Origin: Candidatus Nezhaarchaeota archaeon WYZ-LMO8
GTDB lineage: Archaea > Thermoproteota > Methanomethylicia > Nezhaarchaeales > WYZ-LMO8
Assembly (NCBI GenBank): GCA_004347965.1
Contig: QNVF01000008.1
Location: 1 to 38,013 of the forward strand
DNA length: 38,013 nucleotides
Direction of reading: 5' to 3'
Shown: piece by piece, positions 29,838 through 38,013 of the stretch
Numbering within the stretch: the first letter of the stretch is position 1
Layout: each line of letters starts with the position of its first letter
Translations under genes and position numbers: made by a program
Notes under the pieces: model-generated
Databases searched by the model: none
The model's input: the letters and a program-made list of their open reading frames with translations, nothing else
What the model was told of the DNA's origin: nothing

Positions 29838-30962
29838 TTGATGGTGTACAGGAAAGCCTTTGACCTTCCACTGCACGAAGGTAGAGCTCCTAGATGGCTC
29901 TACGAGAGAATGGTTAAGCTAGCAGACTGCATTTTAGCCATAATAGTTGATGAGCATGGACCACTAGGTCTACTGGGTAGGATAGCTGATCCACTGTGGT
30001 TTCAAGCGTTAGCGTGCGTTTTAGGATACGATTGGGATAGTAGCGGTACTACCACGGTTACTTGCGCAGCAATCAAGGAAGCCCTGCAAAAGAGAGACTT
30101 GGGGGTGAGGGCTTGTGGAGGGAAGGGGAGGGCTTCGAGGTCAACACCTCAAGAGATAGTAAGCATCTGCAAGCTCTACGGTATGGAGGAGAGAGCTCAG
30201 GACTTGGTTAAGGTTAGTAGGCTTGTGGCTAAAGTAGATACATCAGCTATACAGGCTGGCTACCAGCTGTACCACCACACGTTCTTCATAGCTGAGGACG
30301 GCTCGTGGGCAGTAGTGCAGCAAGGCATGAGGCCTGAGGAGAAGCATGCTAGAAGGTTTCACTGGCTGTCAACGGAGCTAAGAAGCTTCTGCGAGGAGCC
30401 TCATAAGGGGATAGTTGGAGACATTGTTCACAGCCACGTCCTAAATTTAGTAGATAAGGAGAGTAGAGAGGCTAGAGCGATATGCGTTGAGTTAGCAGGA
30501 GAAGGACCTCAGAAAGTTAGCAGGTTAATCAAGGCGGCTACGGCAAGAGCTAGAGGGCCTCTGGATCAATGGTTGCAGAGGCACGACGTCGTGGACGTTG
30601 AGGTCTACAAGCTCCCTAGATTCGTTAACTGGTCCGCGCTTGAGAGGGCTCTTCAAGTGAAGCCAACGAGCTTCGAGGGGCTTCTGTTAATTGAGGGGAT
30701 GGGTCCTCTAACCGTAAGGAGCCTAGCTCTCATAGCTGACCTCATATTCGGAGCGAAGCTAAGCTGGAGGGATCCAGTCAAGTACTCCTTCGCCTTTGGC
30801 GGTAAGGATGGAGTACCACACCCCGTAGACTTGAAGAGGATGGATGAAGCAATAAGCTTCCTAGAAGGAGCAGTCGATAAAGCAAACATCGATTGGAAAG
30901 AGAAGAGAGAAGCACTAAGAAGGCTAACAGGCTTAGTGATGAGAATCCATAACTCAAGCTAA
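29838..30962 (+). CDS. DUF763 family protein
   Basis: FDLPLHEGRAPRWLYERMVKLADCI...DPLWFQALACVLGYDWDSSGTTTVTCAAIKEAL...GGKGRASRSTPQEI...YQLYHHTFFIAEDGSWAVVQQGM. Confidence 0.88.
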   Translation: MMVYRKAFDLPLHEGRAPRWLYERMVKLADCILAIIVDEHGPLGLLGRIADPLWFQALACVLGYDWDSSGTTTVTCAAIKEALQKRDLGVRACGGKGRASRSTPQEIVSICKLYGMEERAQDLVKVSRLVAKVDTSAIQAGYQLYHHTFFIAEDGSWAVVQQGMRPEEKHARRFHWLSTELRSFCEEPHKGIVGDIVHSHVLNLVDKESREARAICVELAGEGPQKVSRLIKAATARARGPLDQWLQRHDVVDVEVYKLPRFVNWSALERALQVKPTSFEGLLLIEGMGPLTVRSLALIADLIFGAKLSWRDPVKYSFAFGGKDGVPHPVDLKRMDEAISFLEGAVDKANIDWKEKREALRRLTGLVMRIHNSS

Positions 30963-31020
30963 GATGGCTCACCGTAATATTGATGGTGAGCATAGCGCTG
31001 AGGAAGCGAGAATTCAATTA
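30957..31020. repeat. Degenerate direct repeat, copy A, left of vapBC
   Basis: agctaagatggctc-N15-gtgagcatagc...cgagaattcaatta; matches copy B at 31980-32042. Confidence 0.5.
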
Positions 31021-31188
31021 GAACTTTTGTGATTAAAGTAGCTCAAGCCTATTTGACAAGCATTAAAAGCACGTCAACCTCTCTGACCTCTACAACCTCA
31101 TATCCTGAGTAAGTAGGTATTTCAGTGTTTAAGTTTAGGTGCTTAAACTTAAATACCAGTTTCTGTACATCTTTAATCAGGATTCGGC

Positions 31189-31455
31189 ATGAAGAAGGTT
31201 AAGACCAGCATCTTTGTTAGTGAGGATCTCTGGAGAGAGTTTAAGAAGCACGTTGCGTCCAGAGATCGAGAGCTTAGTGAAGCATTAGAGGAGCTCATAA
31301 GGGAGGAGCTCATGGTCGATTTGGAGAGTGCAGTACAAGAGCTTGCTGGCAGATTGGAGGTAGAAGTGGACTTCAAGCCGATTAAGGCTGTAGCTTCCAT
31401 TAGCATGCTCGTTAGAGAGATGAGGGATGAGAGGGAAGGTAGTATACTTAGATAG
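31189..31455 (+). CDS. vapB: VapB-like antitoxin (RHH-like)
   Basis: KVKTSIFVSEDLWREFKKHVASRDRELSEALEELIREEL directly upstream of and overlapping a PIN toxin. Confidence 0.7.
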   Translation: MKKVKTSIFVSEDLWREFKKHVASRDRELSEALEELIREELMVDLESAVQELAGRLEVEVDFKPIKAVASISMLVREMRDEREGSILR

Positions 31456-31882
31456 CAGCGTAGTAGTCAAGAGGTACGTTGAAGAGAGCGGCAGCGACCA
31501 AGTACGGAGCCTGTACGTAAGCGCATACAATGGTTTAGTTAAGATAGCATTCAGCTTGTGGAACGTTGGTGAAGTGCTTGGGGTCCTAGATAGATCTAGA
31601 GCGAAGGGTCTGATCTCGATTGAGGACTACCAAATCACGAAGACTCGATTCTTAAGCGAAACGTGGAGACTAACCAAATTGGGATGCCTACTCATCGTGC
31701 CAATAAGGCTCTCCACGCTTAAAGCATCGTGGAGGATCGTGGAGAAGCACCACGTGTATCAAGCTGATGCGCTGCAGATAGCGTCGGCCAAGGCAGTAAA
31801 CGCAAGCGAGTTCTTAGTCGCCGATAGGAAGCTGCATCAAATTGCGCTGGAAGAAGGTCTCAACTCCAAGTATATTGAGTAA
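31427..31882 (+). CDS. vapC: VapC-like PIN domain toxin
   Basis: VVYLDSSVVVKRYVEESGSDQV...HHVYQADALQIASAKAVNASEFLVADRKLHQIALEEGL. Confidence 0.88.
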   Translation: MRGKVVYLDSSVVVKRYVEESGSDQVRSLYVSAYNGLVKIAFSLWNVGEVLGVLDRSRAKGLISIEDYQITKTRFLSETWRLTKLGCLLIVPIRLSTLKASWRIVEKHHVYQADALQIASAKAVNASEFLVADRKLHQIALEEGLNSKYIE

Positions 31883-31979
31883 ACTCGCCTAAGGAGCTCT
31901 CATCCATATCCATTAGTACTTAGGGTCGCTAAAGCCCCTAATCCACTGATCTCAAGCTTACAAGTCAACACCGATAAGT

Positions 31980-32042
31980 AGCTAGGATGGCTCTTGCTTT
32001 CGTGGACAGTGAGCGTAGCATTATGAGACGAGAGTTCGATTA
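31980..32042. repeat. Degenerate direct repeat, copy B, right of vapBC
   Basis: agctaggatggctc-N15-gtgagcgtagc...cgagagttcgatta; see copy A. Confidence 0.5.
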
Positions 32043-32819
32043 TAGCTCTTCAGCTCTAGCACCAGCTTTAGCTACAAGCTCCTTAAGCAGCTCGCAGGCC
32101 TCCAAGACGTTCTTCTCGGCCTCCTCCTTCGTTGAAGCTTTAGAGGAGAGCTCGACCTCAATGTAGACCTCACCGTTCCTCTTAGGCCTAGACTTCACGT
32201 AGACGGACCTACAAGCCCTCATAACCTCGTCTATTATTGGGGCTAGAGAAGACTCCTCAATCATCTCCACCTTTACGAGCTTGAACGAGTAGGCAGCCCT
32301 CGACATCCTCGATATCATGGGCTCAACGTGCATCTCAAACATCCCCCTCATCTCTGAGGGGACTCCTGGTAAAGCGACAATTATGGTGCCATCAGCTTCA
32401 ATTAAGCAGCCAGGAGCAGTCCCAACAGGATTGTAGAGGGGTCTTCCTCCTCTAGGAAGCTTAGCCATCTTAAGCCTAGGAGGAGTCACGTCACCCGAGT
32501 ACTTCTCCCTAACCATCTGCAAAGCTTCTTCATTTAGCTCTAGAGGGACTCCAAGTGCCACGGATATGCTTTCAAGGGTCCTATCATCGAATGTGGGACC
32601 TAGACCACCAGTTGTAATTATGAGCTTAGGCCTCCTACTCAAAGTCTCCTTTATTGCTGCGCTACACTCATCAACGTCGTCGCTCACAGCCGTAATCCTC
32701 TTAACAACACCACCAAGCCTAGTAACCCTATCAGCGATCCAAGAAGCATTCGTGTTGACGACCTTACCAGTTAAAAGCTCGTTACCGATGGTGACGACCT
32801 CAACCGTAAGATCCCCCAT
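32040..32819 (-). CDS. CinA-like / molybdopterin-binding (MoCF) domain protein
   Basis: VEVVTIGNELLTGKVVNTNASWIADRVTRLGGVVKRITAVSDDVDECSAAIKETLSRRPKLIITTGGLGPTFDDRTLESIS...GTIIVALPGVPSEMRGMFE. Confidence 0.92.
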   Translation of the reverse strand: MGDLTVEVVTIGNELLTGKVVNTNASWIADRVTRLGGVVKRITAVSDDVDECSAAIKETLSRRPKLIITTGGLGPTFDDRTLESISVALGVPLELNEEALQMVREKYSGDVTPPRLKMAKLPRGGRPLYNPVGTAPGCLIEADGTIIVALPGVPSEMRGMFEMHVEPMISRMSRAAYSFKLVKVEMIEESSLAPIIDEVMRACRSVYVKSRPKRNGEVYIEVELSSKASTKEEAEKNVLEACELLKELVAKAGARAEEL

Positions 32820-32930
32820 ACGACCACCAACTTGAAAAGTAGAGTTGAGAAACAATTTTCGGCGATGCTTAGCTCCATTATAAGTCTTCCGCACTACCCT
32901 AATTTTTGATTTACTACTCTCGTAGCTACT

Positions 32931-33165
32931 TCACGTGACGAGGAGCTTATCAACGTTTAAGTTGAGGACCATCTCAGCAATATCACCTGAGTACTCTCCA
33001 ATCCTCCTCATGTCCTCCAAGATCATTTTTATAGTTGAAGAAAACGTTTCTCCACCCCCTCTCGGTTATAGCCTTTATGGTTTCCTCCTCAATCAAAGCC
33101 ATTTTTCTTGCCTCCGATACCACTTCCTCTGCTAGATCGTAGTTTCTCTCGAAGAGAGAAAGCAA
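32931..33165 (-). pseudogene. PhoU-like C-terminal remnant with a frameshift
   Basis: Minus strand: YLLSLFERNYDLAEEVVSEARKMALIEEETIKAITERG(frameshift)GETFSSTIKMILEDMRRIGEYSGDIAEMVLNLNVDKLLVT*. A stop codon lies just upstream in the same frame. Confidence 0.65.
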
Positions 33166-33292
33166 ATAGCTTGATCATTCAATTCTTTGAGACTTCTCGT
33201 CGATTTGCACGATTAATGCATTTGATCTCCTACTTCTTGAAAGAGCTTTGGGGCTTTCAGCATGCAGCTGCTGCGAGGACTTGAATTCTCCC

Positions 33293-34084
33293 TCAAAGTG
33301 GGATCTTCTCTCCTGGTCTAGGTGGTGTTAACGTGTAGGCTTCATCAACCCTTACTACGCCCACCTTTCCGAAGAGCTTCCTCAACTCCCCTTCGTAGAT
33401 CCCTTTAACTTGGTATGCTATGGCATCAGTCGTGAGGACAGCTGCTGCCACACTGTCCCCCACACTTAGCCTACTTGCTTCTGTTGAGCGAGTGCCAAAG
33501 ATCAGCTTGGTGCCCTTACTAGAGACCCTCATGGATAGCGCTGGCAGTATTATTGGATAGCCGTTGTAGACCTTCGCTAGGACCTTTATCGCGTTGATCC
33601 TATTAAACTTCTCAGCAATTATTGGTGGCAGCCGCTTCCCATCCTCTTGCGTTGATGCGAATCTAGCTATTAACGTGTCAAGCAACACATTGAGCTTGGA
33701 CCTCGATTCATCGACTTGCCACACGTCTTCAACCCTTATGATGCCTGCGGCTCTTGGCCCCATGTAGGCGTTGTACCTGAACATTGGTATTTGAGCTATG
33801 AAGTCGTAGTACTCTCCAGTCCTCTCAAATCCTTCAAAAACCCCTTTAACAACGTAATTCTCAAGCTTCTCAGTTATAACGCAAGCACACACCACGCACC
33901 CTTTGATTAGGCTCCTCCTAGTTTTAAGCATCATAAACTCGCCGAAGACAAGTGTCTCCTCGTCGTAAGCTCTCATGGATAGCACTGGCACAACGTTTGG
34001 CTTCCAGTCTTCGCTAACCGTTGCAAGGAACTTGCCGGCAACCTCTAGGTTGAAGGCTGCGATGGCTTCACGAGGTAGGGTCAC
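33293..34084 (-). CDS. FMN-binding split-barrel (pyridoxamine 5'-phosphate oxidase-like) protein, tandem domains
   Basis: Two similar halves: 'NLEVAGKFLATVSEDWKPNVVPVLSMRAYDEETLVFGEFMMLKTRRSL...' and 'FNRINAIKVLAKVYNGYPIILPALSMRVSSKGTKLIFGTRSTEAS...'. Confidence 0.65.
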   Translation of the reverse strand: MTLPREAIAAFNLEVAGKFLATVSEDWKPNVVPVLSMRAYDEETLVFGEFMMLKTRRSLIKGCVVCACVITEKLENYVVKGVFEGFERTGEYYDFIAQIPMFRYNAYMGPRAAGIIRVEDVWQVDESRSKLNVLLDTLIARFASTQEDGKRLPPIIAEKFNRINAIKVLAKVYNGYPIILPALSMRVSSKGTKLIFGTRSTEASRLSVGDSVAAAVLTTDAIAYQVKGIYEGELRKLFGKVGVVRVDEAYTLTPPRPGEKIPL

Positions 34085-35043
34085 TATCTCACATCCCTCT
34101 CAACCATTCCACTCCACATGACGTTACCAAAGCCCTCCTCCCTAGCTACTCTAACAAGGTTCTCCATTTCCTCCCTTTTCATGAGCCTCGCTTTCTCCAG
34201 CAGAAACTTCATTCCAAGCCTTTTGTACTTAGAAATACAGAGGTTGTTGAAGGCCAGTAACTCGAAGCGCTCCACGGTCGGCAGGTTGTCGATTATGAAG
34301 CGAGTTATGGCTCTCACGTTCTCTTCACTATCCGTTATTCCAGGTATTATCGGGGTCCTAATCCACATGCGAACTCCGCGCTTCGCTAGATTAACCGCGT
34401 TCTCCCATATCAGGGTGGGATCGACACCTGTGAACTCTATGTGCTTAGCCACATCCATGAGCTTCAAGTCGTAGAGCACTAAATCGATCCAGCCAAGTAT
34501 CTTCTCGAATTCCCGCCAAGGCGCAAAGCCGCTTGTGTCTAAGGCCACGTGAACGCCATGATCCTTAAGCACTGGCAGAACCTCCGCGAGGAAGCTTGAT
34601 TGCAGCATTGGCTCTCCTCCCGAGAACGTAACTCCTCCTCTTGACGTCTTGTAGAAGACCATGTCGCGTAGCACTTCGTCCACGAGGCTCTTAACGTCGT
34701 ACTCCGTACCTATTATTTCAAGAGCCCCAGTAGGGCAAGCCTTTACGCATGCTCCACAAGCTGTACACCTACTTCTATCTATGTGGAGGCCATCCTCATC
34801 TAATCTGAGGGCGCCGACCTTACACGCTTTAATGCATGCTCTCACTCCTATGCACCTCACATCGTACCACACGAGCTCCGGCCTAGGGTTGAGGCCCTCA
34901 GGATTCTGACACCAGATGCAGCGGAGAGGGCAGCCCTTCATGAAGACGGTCGTCCTTATGCCAGGACCGTCCTCGGTCGAGAACCTCTGAATGCTGAAGA
35001 CTATCCCCCTCTTCAATTCAAGTCCTCCTATAGACCATGGCAC
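34084..35043 (-). CDS. Glycyl-radical enzyme activating enzyme (radical SAM, PflA-like)
   Basis: FSTEDGPGIRTTVFMKGCPLRCIWCQNPEG (radical SAM CxxxCxxC), ferredoxin-like insert, 'TSRGGVTFSGGEPMLQ'. Confidence 0.93.
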   Translation of the reverse strand: MPWSIGGLELKRGIVFSIQRFSTEDGPGIRTTVFMKGCPLRCIWCQNPEGLNPRPELVWYDVRCIGVRACIKACKVGALRLDEDGLHIDRSRCTACGACVKACPTGALEIIGTEYDVKSLVDEVLRDMVFYKTSRGGVTFSGGEPMLQSSFLAEVLPVLKDHGVHVALDTSGFAPWREFEKILGWIDLVLYDLKLMDVAKHIEFTGVDPTLIWENAVNLAKRGVRMWIRTPIIPGITDSEENVRAITRFIIDNLPTVERFELLAFNNLCISKYKRLGMKFLLEKARLMKREEMENLVRVAREEGFGNVMWSGMVERDVR

Positions 35044-37394
35044 GTCCTAGCTATGATCTCTTCTTGCTGCTCTCTCCCCAGAGTTACGAAGTAAGCATTG
35101 TACCCAGTCACGCGGACGAGGAGGTTCCTATACTCTTCAGGCTTCCTCTGAGCCTCCCTCAGTACCTCGGGGCTCAGCATGTTTACCTGAAGGTTCGTCA
35201 CACCTAGATCGCAACAGGCAAGTAGGAGGGCAGCCAACTTCTCCAAGTGCTCCTCATCTCTGACAGATGAAGGGTTTAACGTGATGACCAACGATGCCCC
35301 ATTGGGGGCAGTTTCAAGCCCAAGCTTTCCGACAGATCGTATGACAGCTGTAGGCCCCTTCCTATCCATTCCCTGGACAGGTTGAACACCATTCGACAAG
35401 AACTTGCCCCTAGGCCTCCCATCAGGAGTTGCTGCTGTCTTAGGTGCGAAGTCTATGAAGTAGTTCCAGGACAAGTAGCCTCCCCTAAACCTCCTCCCAG
35501 TTGCGGGGGAAACATGCTTGAAGACCTCTTGAGTCCAGAACCTGGATACCTTCCTAGCTATTTCGTCGACGTAGTCGTCGTCATTCCCAAACTTTGGTGC
35601 CTTGAAGAGCAATCTCCTCTGAAGCTCATCGAAGCCCTCAAAGTTCCTCTTTATAGCCTCCACGAGTTCCTCCATGGAGACCTCCCTCTCCTCAAAGACT
35701 AGCTTCTTCACTGCAGCTAAGCTGTCAGCAACAGTTGCTAGGCCAACGCCCTCAACAGTGATGAAGTTGTATATTGCTCCACCCTGCCTCACATCGATTC
35801 CCTTCTCAGCACAGCCATCCACCAATGCTGATAGGTATGGGACCGGCTCCCATCGCGCTCTTATCGCATCAGCCTCCGATGCAAGGCTTAAGGTTACCTC
35901 TATGCACTTTTTGAGGTGCGCGAAGTATGCTTCCTCAAACTCTTCGTAGCTCTTAAACTTCCTCGGGTCCTTAGTCTTAACGCCTATCATCTTACCGGTT
36001 TTTAAGTCGCGCCCCCTGCCGAAGACTAGCTCCAAGGACTTAGCGAGGTTTATGTTCACATCCACGGTTCCAGACCTATCCTTCCCCTGAAGCGTATTTT
36101 CAAGGCAGCCGACGCACGCGTAATCCCAAACCTCATCCTCCGGTATCCCCTCCCACATCAAGCCCCTCATCGAAGGCTCATCGAAGTTTATTAAGAACGG
36201 TGAGCCCTGCGTCCGCGCAAGAACCTCGCACATCTTCAGAAGGAAGCTCCTCGATATGTTCTTGTGGACCCTAACGTTGAGCTTAGGCTCCAGCATGTTC
36301 ATCTCGTAGGCAACTTCAAGAATCAACCAAGTAAGCTCGTTTACTGCGTCGCTTCCATCCTTATTCATTCCCCCTATGGTTATTAATTGACCGAAGCCAG
36401 AGTTTATCCCTTGATTCCCTATCTTCCCCATGTAGTCGTAAGCATAATCGTGCTTTATCCAGAAGCAGCAGAGAAGCTCCTTCGCGAACTCCCTTGTAAG
36501 CCTACCTTCATCTACATCCTTCTTGTAGTATGCGTACAAGTACTGGTCCAGTCTCCCATACGATAATCCAGGTCCTGGATAGCTTTCAGCAGCCATGACG
36601 AGCATGTGGGCAAACCATAACGATTGAAGGGCCTCCCAAAAGGTCTCAGCAGGCTCCCAAGGAACCTTTCTACAAATCCTAGCTATCTCAAGTAGCTCGG
36701 CCCTCCTCACCTCATCCTCCTCGCTTGCTGCCAGCCTCTCAGCCTCCTCAGCGTACCTCTCCGCGAACCTCTTAACGGCTTCAACAGCTATTACCATGGC
36801 CCTCACGTAGTCCCTCTTCGCCTCATCGGTATGCCTCTCCATCCATTGAAGGAGCTCATCTCTTATACCTCTAAAGCCCCTCTCAACGACCTTCCTGTAG
36901 TTGGGTATTATGTGCCCCGGAATAGCTCCACAGTTCATAACCCCCAAGTCTGATAGCTCAACCACCCTTCTAAACCATCGCTCCTCAGCCCTCCTCCACT
37001 CCTCAGCCTCCTCCTTCGTAAAGCACTTCGACAAGGCAGTATTAAAGTGGAAGCCCACTATCAGCTCTCCATCAAGTATCCTCACTGGAAGATGCTCCTC
37101 TATCACCCTCCTGAAGAAAATAGCTCTCCTAACAGGCAAACTCTCCTTCCAAAAGCCCTCAGGAAGATCGACCTTCATGGCTAGCACCTTAAGCGAGTCC
37201 CTGATGGCCGGCAGGAAAGGAAACATCTCAGGAACTACTCCCCAATCGTGGTACGAGAAGACCTCATCCCAAGGAGCACCAGTCGTGTAAGCTATCACCT
37301 CGTTGGTAGGACGATTCTCAAACGAGAAGTACTGATCCCTAAGCTTCTTGACCCTCTCAGTTAAACCTCCAGGAGACCATATCCTCGCCCTCAA
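35028..37394 (-). CDS. Glycyl radical enzyme (PFL-like; eliminase/lyase/decarboxylase class, substrate unknown)
   Basis: C-terminal glycyl-radical motif RVTGYNAYFVTLGREQQEEIIART; active-site Cys region YACVGCLEN; 788 aa; overlaps its activase gene. Confidence 0.92.
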   Translation of the reverse strand: MRARIWSPGGLTERVKKLRDQYFSFENRPTNEVIAYTTGAPWDEVFSYHDWGVVPEMFPFLPAIRDSLKVLAMKVDLPEGFWKESLPVRRAIFFRRVIEEHLPVRILDGELIVGFHFNTALSKCFTKEEAEEWRRAEERWFRRVVELSDLGVMNCGAIPGHIIPNYRKVVERGFRGIRDELLQWMERHTDEAKRDYVRAMVIAVEAVKRFAERYAEEAERLAASEEDEVRRAELLEIARICRKVPWEPAETFWEALQSLWFAHMLVMAAESYPGPGLSYGRLDQYLYAYYKKDVDEGRLTREFAKELLCCFWIKHDYAYDYMGKIGNQGINSGFGQLITIGGMNKDGSDAVNELTWLILEVAYEMNMLEPKLNVRVHKNISRSFLLKMCEVLARTQGSPFLINFDEPSMRGLMWEGIPEDEVWDYACVGCLENTLQGKDRSGTVDVNINLAKSLELVFGRGRDLKTGKMIGVKTKDPRKFKSYEEFEEAYFAHLKKCIEVTLSLASEADAIRARWEPVPYLSALVDGCAEKGIDVRQGGAIYNFITVEGVGLATVADSLAAVKKLVFEEREVSMEELVEAIKRNFEGFDELQRRLLFKAPKFGNDDDYVDEIARKVSRFWTQEVFKHVSPATGRRFRGGYLSWNYFIDFAPKTAATPDGRPRGKFLSNGVQPVQGMDRKGPTAVIRSVGKLGLETAPNGASLVITLNPSSVRDEEHLEKLAALLLACCDLGVTNLQVNMLSPEVLREAQRKPEEYRNLLVRVTGYNAYFVTLGREQQEEIIARTCHGL

Positions 37395-37780
37395 GTTCCT
37401 ACTCTCCTTCGCAAACTTACGAAGAAACGAGATTTAATACTTCCTATTTCCCACTTCCCCCTCAGAGACATGACGAGATGCTACGACTACCATAGTGACG
37501 CTCAGTCAACCGATTAAAGCAAGCTCCCAGCCATTAATTGCGAAGGCTCCAATCATCAAGGTCCAAGCTGCAAGAGCCTCAATATACGCTTAAACAAAGC
37601 TTCAACTCAGACGGCACGATAAGGCTAATAGCCTAACATTCCCACCCTATGCAGACTTCATGGTCGTAGCAATAGGAGCTTAAAACCACGCTCACCAACA
37701 CCTATAGAGGCGCTAGTCGACCCATAAGGAAGGAGTACCGTCTAAGTAAAGGATGCTAGTGGCCTCTAGAGACAGCAGCT

Positions 37781-38013
37781 CTATAGAGGCATGAAGTCCT
37801 CAGGCTTCGGAATGGTCTTCGGAAGCCCCTTCCTCTCCCTAATCTTCAATATCAAGTCGGTGAGCATGGACTCCGGGACAGGCTGCCAACCCTTAAACTC
37901 AGTAGCCCAGAAAGCACGTCCAGCAGTAGCACTCCTAACCTCATTAGCTAAATCGAACGTCTCAGCTACGGGGATCTCTCCCTTCAACACCATTAAGAGC
38001 TCCTGGCTCTCCA
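37781..38013 (-). CDS. fusA: Elongation factor EF-2, C-terminal fragment (runs off right edge)
   Basis: ...[63 protein letters not shown]; the frame remains open to the window edge ([11 protein letters not shown]...). Confidence 0.93.
   Translation of the reverse strand, partial: ESQELLMVLKGEIPVAETFDLANEVRSATAGRAFWATEFKGWQPVPESMLTDLILKIRERKGLPKTIPKPEDFMPL

Noticed and set aside
30957-31020. C/D box sRNA (TGATGG...CTGA)
   Set aside because: The C/D' and C'/D box set is incomplete and spacing does not fit. Kept only as a repeat.
1-38013. CRISPR arrays, rRNA genes, insertion sequences
   Set aside because: No regularly spaced repeats, rRNA-like stretches or transposase motifs were seen in the window.

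Overview
The window looks like a genomic segment from a thermophile-like archaeon (TACK/Thermoproteota-like by gene content and order; inference only). It is dominated by conserved archaeal information-processing clusters. Gene order from left to right: (i) a minus-strand surface-filament-like cluster (secreted pilin-like protein, signal peptidase I, large membrane/LamG-like protein running off the left edge); (ii) CoA-binding protein, ABC-2 transporter, hypothetical protein, thiolase; (iii) rpsM-rpsD-rpsK-rpoD-rpl18e-rpl13-rps9-rpoN-eno-rpsB; (iv) memo - degenerate GHMP-kinase-like - isopentenyl phosphate kinase - IDI2 - gltX; (v) L7Ae - (inverted S28e) - L24e - ndk - aIF5B - S6e - aIF2gamma - PIN - rpoE1 - spt4 - DUF359 - S24e - kae1 - bud32 - TatD; (vi) Lrp, DUF763, vapBC, CinA-like, a phoU-like remnant, and a glycyl-radical-enzyme operon; (vii) the C-terminus of EF-2 at the right edge. 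The most striking signal is that two essential translation-initiation GTPase genes, aIF5B and aIF2gamma, are each interrupted inside the G domain by a tiny (about 33 and 32 nt) stop-containing hairpin. Removing each insert restores the canonical protein motif (REVGAM^TQHIGAS and VDCPGHE^MLMATML). Each can be folded as an archaeal bulge-helix-bulge (BHB)-type intron. These look like protein-coding archaeal introns outside the classic cbf5 case.
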